Positions 44,069 to 53,613 of a DNA stretch of 64,000 bases are shown here, piece after piece. The stretch comes from Rhizobium favelukesii (GTDB taxonomy: Bacteria > Pseudomonadota > Alphaproteobacteria > Rhizobiales > Rhizobiaceae). The notes under the pieces are model-generated. The model did no database searches, was not told where the DNA came from, and worked only from the letters and a program-made list of their open reading frames with translations. Numbering within the stretch: the stretch's first letter is position 1; each line of letters begins with the position of its first letter. The stretch covers positions 3,916,001-3,980,000 of the forward strand of contig NZ_HG916852.1 of NCBI RefSeq assembly GCF_000577275.2, written 5' to 3'. Position numbers and translations under genes: made by a program.

Positions 44069-44098
44069 CGGGCGGCATGGCGACATGCCGCCCGTTTT
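44069..44098 (+). terminator. Terminator between rpsP and rimM
   Basis: A perfect 11-bp stem (44069-44079 with 44084-44094, loop GCGA) is followed by TTTT. It lies 23 bases past the rpsP stop and may act partly, letting some transcripts continue to rimM and trmD. Confidence 0.85.
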
Positions 44099-44164
44099 CG
44101 TTTCCATTCCGCCGCACTTCGGTTAAGAGAAGCCCCAGATTTGCGGCTTCATGTGAAGGACGTC

Positions 44165-44734
44165 ATGGCAAAGCTTGAAAATCCGGTTCTGATGGCAACG
44201 ATCGGTGGCGCCCAGGGGCTGCGCGGCGAAGTGCGGGCTAAGGCCTATACCGCCGACCCAACCGCGCTCGGCGACTACGGCAACCTGCACAGCACGGATG
44301 GGCGCACCTTCGAGATCCTCGATATCCGGGAAATGAAGAACGTTGTCGTCGTCCGCTTCCGCGGCATCAACGACCGCAATGCGGCCGAGGCGCTGAACGG
44401 ATTGGAGCTCTACATCGAGCGCGACAACCTTCCGGACGAGGAGCTGGAGGAGGACGAATTCTTCTACGCCGATCTCGAGGGGCTGGAAGCGCTCGACGAC
44501 CAGGGCGTCAGCTACGGCACCGTGACCGGCGTTTTCGACTTCGGCGCCGGCGATCTCCTGGAACTGAAGGGGCCCGGCAAGCGCCCGGTACTGATCCCCT
44601 TCTCGGAAGTCTCGGTGCTCGACATCGACCTCGAAGGCGGAACGATCACCATCGATCCGCTGGCCGCCGGCCTCGTGGACGGTGAGGATGACGGCCCGAA
44701 ATTCACACCCGACAAGCCTAAAAAGAAGAAGTGA
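44165..44734 (+). CDS. rimM: Ribosome maturation factor RimM
   Basis: RimM helps 30S assembly around the S19 region. The 189-residue protein starts [23 protein letters not shown], the expected N-terminal barrel, and has the PRC-barrel part [20 protein letters not shown]. The C-terminal tail is Lys rich. The ATG at 44165 has AAGGAC seven bases upstream; a longer frame reading through from rpsP is not real. It is followed at once by trmD. Confidence 0.95.
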   Translation: MAKLENPVLMATIGGAQGLRGEVRAKAYTADPTALGDYGNLHSTDGRTFEILDIREMKNVVVVRFRGINDRNAAEALNGLELYIERDNLPDEELEEDEFFYADLEGLEALDDQGVSYGTVTGVFDFGAGDLLELKGPGKRPVLIPFSEVSVLDIDLEGGTITIDPLAAGLVDGEDDGPKFTPDKPKKKK

Positions 44735-44742
44735 GGCCGTCG

Positions 44743-45423
44743 ATGGCGTTCCGCGCGACCGTGCTGACCCTCTACCCGGAAATGTTTCCTGGCCATCTCG
44801 GCTACTCCCTTGCCGGCAAGGCAATCGAGCGTGGCCAGTGGTCGCTCGATACCGTGCAGATCCGCGATTTCACCACGGACAAGCACCGCACCGTCGATGA
44901 CACGCCCGCCGGTGGCGGCGCCGGTATGGTGCTGAAGCCCGACGTTCTCGCCCGCGCCATCGATAGCGCCTGCGAAAATGACACCCGCCCGCGACTGCTG
45001 ATGAGCCCGCGCGGCAAGCCGTTGACACAGGAGCGCGTGCGCGAACTCGCATCCGGCGACGGCGTTATCATCGTTTGCGGCCGCTTCGAGGGGGTGGATC
45101 AGCGTGTCATCGATGCACGCGAGCTCGAAGAAGTCTCGATCGGCGACTACGTGCTCTCGGGAGGCGAACCGGCGGCGTTGACCGTGCTCGATGCGATCGT
45201 CCGCATTCTACCCGGCGTCATGGGCAACGATCTTTCCGGATTGCATGAGAGCTTCGAAGGCGGCCTGCTGGAGCATCCGCACTATACCCGGCCGCAAGAA
45301 TGGGAAGGCCGGGAAATTCCGGCGATCCTGACATCGGGGAACCACGGTGCGATCGACAAATGGCGCCGCGAGCAGGCACTTCAGCTGACCCGGGAACGGC
45401 GCCCGGACCTGCTGGAAGACTAG
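44743..45423 (+). CDS. trmD: tRNA (guanine(37)-N1)-methyltransferase
   Basis: TrmD makes m1G37 to prevent frameshifting. The 226-residue protein has the trefoil-knot SAM site ([22 protein letters not shown]) and the [23 protein letters not shown]-terminus, plus [11 protein letters not shown]. The ATG at 44743 follows GAGG at seven bases; a GTG at 44731 overlapping the rimM stop is the alternative, adding four residues. Confidence 0.95.
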   Translation: MAFRATVLTLYPEMFPGHLGYSLAGKAIERGQWSLDTVQIRDFTTDKHRTVDDTPAGGGAGMVLKPDVLARAIDSACENDTRPRLLMSPRGKPLTQERVRELASGDGVIIVCGRFEGVDQRVIDARELEEVSIGDYVLSGGEPAALTVLDAIVRILPGVMGNDLSGLHESFEGGLLEHPHYTRPQEWEGREIPAILTSGNHGAIDKWRREQALQLTRERRPDLLED

Positions 45424-45427
45424 GAAA

Positions 45428-45447
45428 TGCCCGGGCGAAGCCGGGCA
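45428..45447. terminator. Short hairpin between convergent trmD and NCS1 permease genes
   Basis: TGCCCGG (45428-45434) pairs with CCGGGCA (45441-45447). There is no clear T run on either strand, so it is a weak candidate. Confidence 0.4.
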
Positions 45448-45464
45448 CTCGATCTTCAGGGTGG

Positions 45465-46919
45465 TCAGCTGGTGGCTCCGACCGCCGAGCCGCGCGCGCT
45501 CATGCGCAACACGTAGTAGACGAGGCCGCCAATGCCGACGCCGAAGAACCAGCCATAGGTCGCCCACCAATCCGGCAGGATTGACGTGAAGGTCGGTAGG
45601 ATCGATGAGAACAGCGCACCGATCACGAAGGCGATGAAGGCATTCGTGTGCCAGCCGTTCTGGAAGCGGAACTCACCATTCTCCTGATAGAGGGCCGCAA
45701 CGTTCAACTCGCCCTTCCGGATGAGATAGTAGTCCACCATCATGATCCCGAAGATCGGCCCCATCGTCGAACCGATGAAGTTGACGAAGTGCGCGGCACC
45801 CGTTTCCCACGGTGCGAACGGATAGAGCACCAGCGCAATCAGAGCAGCGATGTAACCGCCCCGCTTGAAGCTGATCTGCCGGGGGAAGACATTCGAGAAA
45901 TCGAAAGCCGGCGAGACGAAGTTTGCAACCACGTTGATGCCAAGCGTTGCGACGGCGAAGGTCAGAGCCGCAAGCAGCGCCAGGAACCAGCTGTCGAATT
46001 TCGCCGAGATCGCCTCCGGATGCAGCAGCACTTCACCGTAGACGGTGAACGCAGCCGTGGTCGTGACGCCGGCGACGAGGCAGAAGGCGATAAGGTTGAT
46101 CGGCAGACCCCAGAGATTGCCCTTGCGAAGCGTCTTGGTGTCCTTGGCATAGCGGGAGAAATCGCAGAAATTCAGGTAGAGAGCCGCGAAGTAGGTGATC
46201 CATGTCGCGGCAACCGCGGCAAGAGCCGGGAACGAGCCCGGTTCGCCCGGAATGCCCGCATCCTTCGTCTTCTCAAGCAGGACGTCGCGCGGGATCTCGG
46301 CTCCGAAGGAGAAGGTGCCTGCCTTGATGACAAGATAGACCGCCAGGACAAGCATCATCACCCAGACGGCCGGACCAGCCATATCCTGGAACTTGCGCAC
46401 CGTCTCCATGCCACGCTGGATGATCAGGAGCTGCAGGGCCCAGACGACGACGAAGCATATGACCTCCAGCGTCGAATGGCTGAGCATGTGGCTATTCTGA
46501 TGGAAGGCGAGCATGCTCTCGTTGCGGATCAGCAGGGCAACAATCGCGCCGGATGCCGCCGCCGTTTGCGCGCCGTACCAGAAGCAGGCGACGACCGCGC
46601 GCACGAGGGCCGGGGCATTGGCCCCGAACGTACCGAACGAGGCGCGGGCAAGAACCGGGAACGGCACCCCCGTCTTGACGCCGGCATTGCCGACGAGGCT
46701 CATGAGGAAGAAGATGACTAGCGATCCGATACCAATCGCGATCACGAAGTTGATGAAGCTGCCGCACAGCAGGAAAAGGCTCGCGGCAAGATAATAACCC
46801 CAGAGGCTGTGAACGTCCGAAGTCCACACATTGAAGATACTGAAGGCGCCCCACTTCCTCTCCTGAGCGGGCGCCAAGTCCTCGTTATATAACGAGGGCG
46901 ACGGATTGCTTGTTGTCAT
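45465..46919 (-). CDS. NCS1-family nucleobase/cofactor permease
   Basis: A 484-residue inner-membrane protein with about twelve hydrophobic segments, of the nucleobase:cation symporter-1 family (cytosine, uracil, allantoin, hydantoin or thiamine uptake). Signatures are FNVWTSDVHSLWGYY near the N-terminus, a central FCDFSRYAKD and the later GPIFGIMMVDYYLIRKGE. The substrate cannot be told from sequence. A GGAGGGG site precedes the ATG. An inverted repeat lies upstream (46986-47010). It interrupts the trmD-rplS cluster in opposite orientation. Confidence 0.92.
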   Translation of the reverse strand: MTTSNPSPSLYNEDLAPAQERKWGAFSIFNVWTSDVHSLWGYYLAASLFLLCGSFINFVIAIGIGSLVIFFLMSLVGNAGVKTGVPFPVLARASFGTFGANAPALVRAVVACFWYGAQTAAASGAIVALLIRNESMLAFHQNSHMLSHSTLEVICFVVVWALQLLIIQRGMETVRKFQDMAGPAVWVMMLVLAVYLVIKAGTFSFGAEIPRDVLLEKTKDAGIPGEPGSFPALAAVAATWITYFAALYLNFCDFSRYAKDTKTLRKGNLWGLPINLIAFCLVAGVTTTAAFTVYGEVLLHPEAISAKFDSWFLALLAALTFAVATLGINVVANFVSPAFDFSNVFPRQISFKRGGYIAALIALVLYPFAPWETGAAHFVNFIGSTMGPIFGIMMVDYYLIRKGELNVAALYQENGEFRFQNGWHTNAFIAFVIGALFSSILPTFTSILPDWWATYGWFFGVGIGGLVYYVLRMSARGSAVGATS

Positions 46920-46985
46920 TCATTCCCCTCCGAAACTGAAACGGATCACAATTTGACCCAAACGCGAATCTGCTCCCCTCTTGTG

Positions 46986-47010
46986 CATTTGACAAATATT
47001 TAATCAAATG
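46986..47010 (-). promoter_or_regulatory. Operator-like inverted repeat upstream of NCS1 permease
   Basis: CATTTGA (46986-46992) and TCAAATG (47004-47010) form a perfect inverted repeat with an 11-base AT-rich spacer, 67 bases before the permease start. The size and symmetry fit a dimeric repressor site; the regulator is unknown. Confidence 0.45.
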
Positions 47011-47222
47011 AGTCACAGGCTTGGCATCGAGCAATGCTGGCAAAAGCCGCGTTTGGCGTTCGGCGCGGCGAAATTTCCAGCCCGAAGGGGTGACAAAGCC
47101 TGCGTAATAGGGTATCCGCACGCCCGGAATGGGAAATTTCCCATCAACCACGTAAAGAAAAACAGACGAATTCGCTCCTGCCCTCACCGGCAAATATCTG
47201 CGGCTTGACCAAGGATAGATCG

Positions 47223-47236
47223 CCAGAGCGCTCTGG
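47223..47236 (+). promoter_or_regulatory. Perfect 14-bp palindrome in the rplS leader
   Basis: CCAGAGCGCTCTGG (47223-47236) lies 27 bases before the rplS ATG, with the ribosome site AAGAGG just after it. It could fold in the leader and take part in L19 autocontrol, or bind a protein as DNA. Neither is shown by sequence. Confidence 0.4.
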
Positions 47237-47263
47237 CTGTTGAACCAACAAAGAGGTTGAGTC

Positions 47264-47800
47264 ATGAATATCATTCAGCAGCTTGAGGCCGAACAGGTCG
47301 CCAAGATCGAAGCCCAGCGCACGCTTCCGGAATTCTCCCCGGGCGACACCGTTCGCGTCAACGTCCGCGTCAAGGAAGGCACCCGTACCCGCGTACAGGC
47401 CTACGAAGGCGTTTGCATCGCTCGCTCCGGCGGCGGTCTGCAGGAAAACTTCACGGTTCGCAAGATCTCCTACGGCGAAGGCGTCGAGCGCGTATTCCCG
47501 GTCTACTCCCCGGCTATCGAAAGCGTAGAAGTCGTTCGCCGCGGTAAGGTCCGTCGCGCCAAGCTCTACTACCTGCGCGACCGTCGCGGCAAGTCGGCTC
47601 GTATTGTCGAGAACACCGGCACCCGCGCCCGCAAGCTCAACGACGCCGAGCGTCAGGCCGTTGCTGAGGAAAAGGCACGCCTGGAAGCCGAAAAGATTGC
47701 AGCAGCTCAGGCGCTCGCAGCCGAGAAGGCAGCACAGGAAGCCGCAGAAGCCAAGGCAGCAGCAGAAGCTGCAGCCGCTGCGGAACCGGCAGCAGAATAA
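47264..47800 (+). CDS. rplS: 50S ribosomal protein L19
   Basis: A 178-residue L19: [14 protein letters not shown], then [29 protein letters not shown] and the C-terminal block [24 protein letters not shown] (in two parts). The core ends near residue 125. The last 50 residues are an Ala/Glu/Lys-rich tail ([19 protein letters not shown]), a known feature of alphaproteobacterial L19 proteins. A strong AAGAGG site and palindrome precede the start. Confidence 0.96.
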   Translation: MNIIQQLEAEQVAKIEAQRTLPEFSPGDTVRVNVRVKEGTRTRVQAYEGVCIARSGGGLQENFTVRKISYGEGVERVFPVYSPAIESVEVVRRGKVRRAKLYYLRDRRGKSARIVENTGTRARKLNDAERQAVAEEKARLEAEKIAAAQALAAEKAAQEAAEAKAAAEAAAAAEPAAE

Positions 47801-47831
47801 GTTCTGCGGCAACGCAAAAATCTTTGCACGG

Positions 47832-47862
47832 AAAGGCGGTCTTTGGGCCGCCTTTTCTGTTT
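47832..47862 (+). terminator. Rho-independent terminator of rplS
   Basis: AAAGGCGG (47832-47839) pairs with CCGCCTTT (47848-47855), followed by TCTGTTTTT, 32 bases past the rplS stop. Confidence 0.85.
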
Positions 47863-47947
47863 TTGGATGCCTGCATACGGCAATGCTCTTGCCATCGGCT
47901 TTGCACCTATGACAGGTTTCGCGAGCTATGTTTCGGGGAGATATTCA

Positions 47948-48745
47948 ATGCCGTTCCGCCGTACCGTCCTTGCTGGACTGACCGCTCTCATTCTGTCGCC
48001 ACTGGCAGCCTTCGGCGCCGATCTTCCGAACCTTCAAGGCAAGTCGGTCGTCGTCGTTACCGAGAACGCCTACCCGCCTCTGCAGTTCGTCGATCCGAAG
48101 TCGGGCAAGGCGATCGGCTGGGAATATGATGCGATGAACGAGATCGCCAAGCGGTTGAATTTCAAGGTCGAGTACCAGAACACCAGCTGGGACGCGATGA
48201 TCCAGGCCGTCTCGGACAACCAGTACAACATCGGCATGACCGGCATCACCATCAAGGATGATCGCAAGGCCAAGGTGGATTTCTCCGATCCCTACATGCG
48301 CTCGCAGCAGTTCATGCTGGTACGCGGAGACGAGAAACGCTTCACCGACGCCAAGACGTTCGGTGCCTTCAACGACGGCCTCGTCGGCGCACAGCCGGGT
48401 ACCTCGCCTTTCTATACAGCCGTCTACGAGATTCTTGACGGCAACGAGCAGAACCCCCGCGTGAAGCTCTTCGAGACCTTCGGCGCCACCGTGCAGGCCC
48501 TCAAGGCGGGCGACGTCGACGTGGTGCTGACCGACAGCGTCGCTGCCAAGGGTTACGTCGATGCCTCGAACGGCGGCCTGAAGGTCATCGGCGGCCCGCT
48601 CGGCACCGAGGATTTCGGCTTCATCTTCCCGAAAGGCTCCGATCTGGTTGCGCCGGTGAATGCCGCGATCGCAAGCCTGAAGGCCGACGGCACCTTTGAT
48701 GCCCTAAACAAGAAGTGGTTCCTCGACTACAAGATGGGCGAATGA
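47948..48745 (+). CDS. Amino-acid ABC transporter substrate-binding protein
   Basis: The 265-residue periplasmic protein has a signal peptide ([23 protein letters not shown]) and the fold of polar-amino-acid-type binding proteins (SBP_bac_3): [26 protein letters not shown], then [21 protein letters not shown] and [14 protein letters not shown], with GTSPFY-type and DVVLTDSV elements. The ligand is unknown. GGGGAG precedes the ATG at 47948. The permease gene follows 22 bases later but no ATPase gene is adjacent. Confidence 0.92.
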   Translation: MPFRRTVLAGLTALILSPLAAFGADLPNLQGKSVVVVTENAYPPLQFVDPKSGKAIGWEYDAMNEIAKRLNFKVEYQNTSWDAMIQAVSDNQYNIGMTGITIKDDRKAKVDFSDPYMRSQQFMLVRGDEKRFTDAKTFGAFNDGLVGAQPGTSPFYTAVYEILDGNEQNPRVKLFETFGATVQALKAGDVDVVLTDSVAAKGYVDASNGGLKVIGGPLGTEDFGFIFPKGSDLVAPVNAAIASLKADGTFDALNKKWFLDYKMGE

Positions 48746-48767
48746 ACCTGTCTTCGGCTAACACGTG

Positions 48768-49589
48768 ATGGCTCCTCAGCAAGCCCCTGGCGGGCATAGT
48801 AAGGGCGACTACCCCTGGTGGCTGGTCGCCCTTATCGTGATCGGCATCGTCCTTGCCGTCGTCATCATTACCAACGACATCTATGCGCAAGTCTTCCGCA
48901 CCATCTTCAACGGCGTCGGCGTCACCATCTTCGTGACGTTGGTTGGATTCGCACTGGCGACCATCCTCGGCCTAGGCATAGCGCTGCTTGGGCTGTCGGA
49001 CAGCGTCGCGCTCCGCCAGATCTCGCGCTTCTATATCGAGGTTATCCGCGGCGTGCCGATGCTGGTGCTGCTGTTCTATGTTGCCTTCGTCGGCGCCCCT
49101 GGCATGGTCGCCGCCTACAATTTTCTGACCACGCCGCTGGTCCGGGCCGGCTTGAGCGAGCCGGTGATGGTGCGGGACTTCTCGCTGATGTGGCGGGCGA
49201 TCATCGCCCTGATGATCGGCTATTCCTCCTTCATCGCCGAGGTTTTCCGCGCCGGCATTCAGTCCGTCGATCATGGGCAGATCGAAGCGGCCAAAGCGCT
49301 CGGCCTGTCGCGCTATCACCGCTTCCGCTTCGTCGTCTTTCCGCAGGCGATCAGGGTGATCTTCCCGCCGCTGTCGAACGATTTCGTGGCGATGGTGAAG
49401 GACAGTTCGCTGGTCTCGGTACTCGGCGTTTCCGACATCACGCAGATGGGCAAGATCTACGCCTCCGGTTCGTTCCGCTTCTTTGAGACCTATTCGATCG
49501 TCACCTATATCTACCTCATCCTGACAATCGGTTTGTCGCTTGCCCTGAGGCAAGTGGAGAAACGGATGCGCGGCAGGGATCAGCGATAG
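48768..49589 (+). CDS. Amino-acid ABC transporter permease
   Basis: A 273-residue inner-membrane permease of the HisM/GlnP type. The C-terminal domain has the EAA motif in EAAKALGLSRYHRFRFVVFPQAIRVIFPPLSND (shown in parts: AAKALGLSRYHRF and FPQAIRVIFPP) and five or more hydrophobic segments. The start is ATG 48768 or the preceding GTG 48765; no strong ribosome site decides. It pairs with the binding protein at 47948. The ATPase subunit must be supplied from elsewhere, as in some rhizobial amino-acid systems. Confidence 0.9.
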   Translation: MAPQQAPGGHSKGDYPWWLVALIVIGIVLAVVIITNDIYAQVFRTIFNGVGVTIFVTLVGFALATILGLGIALLGLSDSVALRQISRFYIEVIRGVPMLVLLFYVAFVGAPGMVAAYNFLTTPLVRAGLSEPVMVRDFSLMWRAIIALMIGYSSFIAEVFRAGIQSVDHGQIEAAKALGLSRYHRFRFVVFPQAIRVIFPPLSNDFVAMVKDSSLVSVLGVSDITQMGKIYASGSFRFFETYSIVTYIYLILTIGLSLALRQVEKRMRGRDQR

Positions 49590-49836
49590 CGGCTGAACGA
49601 TTCGAATTGCCGCCGTCGCGAAAAATTGGTATGTGACAGCCCATGGAATCCAAGTTTAGTTGCATTGGGGCGCATGTTTTCGTGCTGCAGGATCATTACC
49701 GCCTGCCGGCACGCTTCTTTGCGGCCGTTTCCGGTGCACTCAACAGCCGACTTCGTTGATCGAACGACGGCGCGGCGGACCTGTCCGTCACCAGCTCCAT
49801 TTCTCCTTATGCATCCAAAAAAACGGACCTACCGCC

Positions 49837-51246
49837 ATGAGCGCACCGCGTACCCTTTACGATAAGATCTGGGACGACCATCTGGTCGATCAACAGGGCG
49901 ATGGCACCTGTCTTCTCTACATCGACCGCCACCTGGTCCACGAAGTTACCTCGCCGCAGGCCTTCGAAGGCCTGCGGATGACCGGCCGCAAGGTTCGTGC
50001 GCCTGAAAAGACACTGGCTGTCGTCGACCACAACGTTCCGACCTCGCCGGATCGTCATCTCGGCATCAAGAACGAGGAAAGTCGCATCCAGGTCGAGCAG
50101 CTGGCCATCAACGCCGCTGAATTCAACGTCGAATACTACTCGGAGAACGACAAGCGCCAGGGGATCGTCCACATCATCGGACCGGAACAGGGCTTCACCC
50201 TGCCGGGGATGACGATCGTCTGCGGCGACAGCCACACCTCGACGCACGGCGCCTTCGGCTCGCTTGCACATGGCATCGGCACCTCTGAGGTCGAGCACGT
50301 GCTCGCAACCCAGACGCTCATCCAGAAGAAGGCGAAGAACATGCTGGTGCAGGTCGACGGCCAGCTGCCTGCTGGCGTCACTGCCAAGGACATCGTTCTC
50401 GCCATCATCGGCGAAATCGGCACGGCCGGCGGCACCGGCTACGTCATCGAGTATGCCGGCGAAGCCATTCGCGCGCTGTCGATGGAAGGCCGCATGACGA
50501 TCTGCAACATGTCGATCGAAGGCGGCGCCCGCGCCGGCCTGATCGCGCCTGACGACATCACCTTTGAGTACATCAAGGGCAAGCCGCGTGCGCCGAAGGG
50601 CGAGACGCTGGAGCAGGCTATCGCTTACTGGAAGACCCTGAAGTCAGACGAGGGCGCGCATTTCGACCGGGTTGTGAAGCTCAACGCCGCCGAGCTGCCC
50701 CCGATCGTTTCCTGGGGCTCCTCGCCGGAGGATGTCATTTCCGTTCAGGGCGTCGTTCCGAACCCGGACGAAATCCCGGAAGAGACGAAGCGCGCTTCCA
50801 AATGGCGTGCGCTTGACTACATGGGCCTGAAGCCCGGCACCCCGATCACCGAGATCAACATCGACCGTGTCTTCATCGGTTCCTGCACCAACGGCCGCAT
50901 CGAGGATCTGCGCGCCGTTGCCAAGGTCGTCGAAGGCAAGACCGTTGCCTCGACCGTCAATGCCATGATCGTTCCAGGCTCCGGCCTCGTGAAGGAACAG
51001 GCAGAGCAGGAAGGCCTCGACAAGATCTTCAAGGCCGCCGGCTTCGACTGGCGCGAGCCGGGCTGCTCCATGTGCCTGGCCATGAACGACGACCGCCTGA
51101 AGCCCGGCGAACGCTGCGCCTCGACCTCGAACCGCAACTTCGAAGGCCGTCAGGGCTTCAAGGGTCGGACGCACCTCGTCTCGCCGGCAATGGCCGCCGC
51201 TGCCGCGATCGCCGGCCACTTCGTCGACATTCGCGAGTGGAACTAA
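49837..51246 (+). CDS. leuC: 3-isopropylmalate dehydratase large subunit
   Basis: LeuC with LeuD isomerises isopropylmalate in leucine synthesis. The 469-residue protein has the 4Fe-4S cysteines in GSCTNGR (about residue 350) and [10 protein letters not shown] (about 410 and 413) and the aconitase-family block [13 protein letters not shown] chose the ATG at 49837 ([17 protein letters not shown]); the frame is open for 59 codons upstream with no family similarity. leuD is not beside it, as is common in rhizobia. A short unrecognised frame lies in the leader. Confidence 0.96.
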   Translation: MSAPRTLYDKIWDDHLVDQQGDGTCLLYIDRHLVHEVTSPQAFEGLRMTGRKVRAPEKTLAVVDHNVPTSPDRHLGIKNEESRIQVEQLAINAAEFNVEYYSENDKRQGIVHIIGPEQGFTLPGMTIVCGDSHTSTHGAFGSLAHGIGTSEVEHVLATQTLIQKKAKNMLVQVDGQLPAGVTAKDIVLAIIGEIGTAGGTGYVIEYAGEAIRALSMEGRMTICNMSIEGGARAGLIAPDDITFEYIKGKPRAPKGETLEQAIAYWKTLKSDEGAHFDRVVKLNAAELPPIVSWGSSPEDVISVQGVVPNPDEIPEETKRASKWRALDYMGLKPGTPITEINIDRVFIGSCTNGRIEDLRAVAKVVEGKTVASTVNAMIVPGSGLVKEQAEQEGLDKIFKAAGFDWREPGCSMCLAMNDDRLKPGERCASTSNRNFEGRQGFKGRTHLVSPAMAAAAAIAGHFVDIREWN

Positions 51247-51349
51247 CAATGGATAGCCTCCCTCTCGCAGACGAGGGGGAGGTTATCCCAGCACACGCCG
51301 GACGTATTCGGTGAGACAATAGCCGCGTTCGACCCCGGGCTCCTTTTGG

Positions 51350-51895
51350 ATGAGCAACATGAACGCCGCAAAGTCGACCGCGAAACGACGCCTCCTGCTT
51401 CTTCGCCACGCCAAATCCGCGTGGCCTTCCAATGTCGCGGACCACGATCGCCCGCTTGCCGGTCGAGGCGAGAAGGCGGCACCGCTGATGGGCCGCTATC
51501 TCGCTCATGAAAGACTTATTCCCGATCTGGTGCTCGTGTCGTCCGCTCGCCGCACGCAGGAGACTTGGGAACTCCTCGCCAAGAAGCTTCCATCCTCGAT
51601 CACAAAGCAGGATGCGGACGATTTGTACGAAGCGTCCGCGGGGAAAATCGCTGCCGTCATGCAGACCATCGGCCCGCAGGTTCGAACGCTCATGCTGATA
51701 GGGCACAATCCGGGATTTCAGGATCTCGCAGACGGTCTGATCGGCGGAGGCGATCCGGAGGCATGCGCTCGCATCAGAGAGAAATTCCCGACGGCCGCAC
51801 TCGCCGTCATCGATTTCGATGCCGATCGCTGGAAGGATCTGAAGCCGAGAAGCGGCATGCTGGAACGGTTCATCACGCCGCGCTCACTTGGCTGA
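51350..51895 (+). CDS. SixA-type phosphohistidine phosphatase
   Basis: A 181-residue single-domain histidine phosphatase. The catalytic RHAKS (about residues 19-23) is in LLLLRHAKSAWPS, with the second histidine in MLIGHNPGF and the RTQET motif. SixA removes phosphate from phosphohistidine proteins such as NPr in the nitrogen phosphotransferase system in E. coli. The start is ATG 51350 or 51359; GGATGAG before 51359 favours the latter. It is 103 bases past leuC. Confidence 0.88.
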   Translation: MSNMNAAKSTAKRRLLLLRHAKSAWPSNVADHDRPLAGRGEKAAPLMGRYLAHERLIPDLVLVSSARRTQETWELLAKKLPSSITKQDADDLYEASAGKIAAVMQTIGPQVRTLMLIGHNPGFQDLADGLIGGGDPEACARIREKFPTAALAVIDFDADRWKDLKPRSGMLERFITPRSLG

Positions 51896-51951
51896 CTGCC
51901 AAGGCGGTATCTCCCCTGTCTCGAAGCGGAGAAGGAAGAGCGAAGTTCCGA

Positions 51952-52782
51952 TCAGAAGTTGGCCGTGTACGGATCCGGCCCCATACGGGCGCCCTTGTCG
52001 TCAAGCTTGGCAATCGCCGCCATGTCGGCCGCATCGAGCTTGAAATCGAAGACCTTGAAATTCTCCTCGATGCGCGACGGCGTCACCGACTTCGGAATGA
52101 CGACGAGGCCGCTGTCGATATGCCAGCGGATGATGACCTGCGCGGGCGTCTTCCCGTGCTTCTTGGCGATATCGGCAATCGTCGGATCGGCGATCAACTT
52201 GCCCTGACCGAGCGGGCTCCAGGATTCGGTGACGATGTTCAGCTTCCTGTGTGCTTCCTGGGCCGCCTTCTGCTGGAAATCGGGATGCAGCTCGATCTGG
52301 TTGATGACGGGAACGACGCCCGTGTCACCGATGATCTGTTCGAGATGATCCGGATAGAAGTTCGAAACGCCGATGGAACGGGCGCGGCCTTCTTCCCTGA
52401 TCTTCACGAAAGCCTTCCAGGTTTCGCGATACAGCCCACGGTGCGGCGATGGCCAGTGGATGAGGTAGAGATCGACATACTCGGTGCCGAGCTTCTTCAG
52501 GCTGCCCTCGAACGCGCGCATGGTCGCGTCGTAGCCTTGGTCGGTATTGCGAAGCTTGGTGGTGACGAAAATGTCCTTGCGATCGAGACCGGACGAGCGG
52601 ATGCCTTCGCCAACACCTTCCTCGTTGTCATAGCCGGAAGCCGTGTCGATGTGACGATAGCCGGCGGCAATGGCCGTACGCACCGTCGATGCTGCGATGT
52701 CCTGGGGCGTCTGCCAAACACCGAGGCCGACCTGGGGAATGGAATGTCCGTCATGGAAAGTGATGATGGGTTGCTGTGCCAC
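51952..52782 (-). CDS. Aldo/keto reductase, 2,5-diketo-D-gluconate-reductase type
   Basis: A 276-residue NADPH-dependent oxidoreductase with the AKR tetrad D46, Y51, K76, H109 (in HIDTASGYDNEEG, TTKLRN and LIHWPSP). The C-terminal IPKSVTPSRIEENFKVFDF block contacts NADPH. DkgA/DkgB-like members reduce diketogluconate, methylglyoxal and related aldehydes; the substrate is not fixed. It converges with the sixA-like gene. Confidence 0.9.
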   Translation of the reverse strand: MAQQPIITFHDGHSIPQVGLGVWQTPQDIAASTVRTAIAAGYRHIDTASGYDNEEGVGEGIRSSGLDRKDIFVTTKLRNTDQGYDATMRAFEGSLKKLGTEYVDLYLIHWPSPHRGLYRETWKAFVKIREEGRARSIGVSNFYPDHLEQIIGDTGVVPVINQIELHPDFQQKAAQEAHRKLNIVTESWSPLGQGKLIADPTIADIAKKHGKTPAQVIIRWHIDSGLVVIPKSVTPSRIEENFKVFDFKLDAADMAAIAKLDDKGARMGPDPYTANF

Positions 52783-52921
52783 AATATGTCTCCGGAAGTT
52801 TAAAGAATTGCACGGGCGTGATTGAACCCGCGTCCGTTGCGGATTTCCCTGCGCGCATTTCAGCCGGTGCGCCGGTCGGAAGGCATATAGGTCAGCAGGG
52901 CTGGTTTATCACCCCCGCGGA

Positions 52922-53479
52922 TCAAAGAACGCGAACGACTGTGCCCTTGCGCATGAAGGGCAGAAGGCGCCGCATATCGCGCGGATGAACCGCCACACAT
53001 CCCGCGGTCGGCTCGTAGCCGGGCTTGATCAGATGCAAGAAGATTGCCGAGCCGCGATTTCGCGTCCGCGACGTGATATTCCAGTCCATGACGAGGCAGA
53101 CGTCATAGAGCCCGTCCTTGCGCTTCATTTCCTCGTGGCTCGGCCGAAACGGTGCTCTGACGAGCCTGTTGTAATTCGCATTCTCGGGCTGGTCGCACCA
53201 AAGCATATCGCCACGAATGCGGCGAACCGCAAGTGGCGTCTCAAGGCGTATGGGTCGGTCGCCGCGTCGGAAGCCGGAAAGCAGCGTCATCGAGGCTATG
53301 GGGGTGGCACCATCTCCCTCGCGCTTGAGAACCGTTCGGCCGGAGCGACCGATTGCGGCAGGCACGGTAATCGTGCCGAACTGGATCAAAGCCCTGCTTT
53401 TTTTTCCCGGCGCAGGACGAACGAGGAGGGTCGTCGACTTTATCGGTCTCGGACGCCTTGTTTTCTCCATTTTTCTCAC
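52922..53479 (-). CDS. YkuD-type L,D-transpeptidase family protein
   Basis: A 185-residue protein matching the L,D-transpeptidase catalytic domain group with a variant active site: SAIFLHLIKPGYEPTAGCVAVHPRDM in place of HGTxxxxxxGxxxSHGCIRM. The nucleophile cysteine and a histidine eight or more residues before are kept, and a GDGATPIASMTLLSGF block matches the substrate loop. These enzymes cross-link peptidoglycan or attach proteins to it. There is no clear signal peptide, which is unusual; the start may be M1 or M4 of the frame. It is divergent from the response-regulator gene, 134 bases apart. Confidence 0.8.
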   Translation of the reverse strand: MRKMEKTRRPRPIKSTTLLVRPAPGKKSRALIQFGTITVPAAIGRSGRTVLKREGDGATPIASMTLLSGFRRGDRPIRLETPLAVRRIRGDMLWCDQPENANYNRLVRAPFRPSHEEMKRKDGLYDVCLVMDWNITSRTRNRGSAIFLHLIKPGYEPTAGCVAVHPRDMRRLLPFMRKGTVVRVL

Positions 53480-53613
53480 ATGTGGTTGCGATTGCTAGGA
53501 CAACGATTGAAATCATATAGCATCGTATACGACAACAGCTCGGTCGCCCGATCTTTGCCAATGGTAGAAAATTGGCGTAGGAATGAGGGACCGCAGGCGA
53601 GGGATAGAGCCGC

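Larger units (their letters stand above)
46920..47263. other. 344-base divergent intergenic region, NCS1 permease / rplS
   Basis: The region contains the inverted repeat at 46986-47010, which is nearer the permease, and the perfect palindrome at 47223-47236 just before rplS. The weak frames in it have no ribosome sites. No RNA gene recognised. Confidence 0.6.

Noticed and set aside
49660..49836. N-terminal extension of LeuC by 59 codons
   Set aside because: The extension has no LeuC similarity, and the [12 protein letters not shown] start at 49837 matches the family length.
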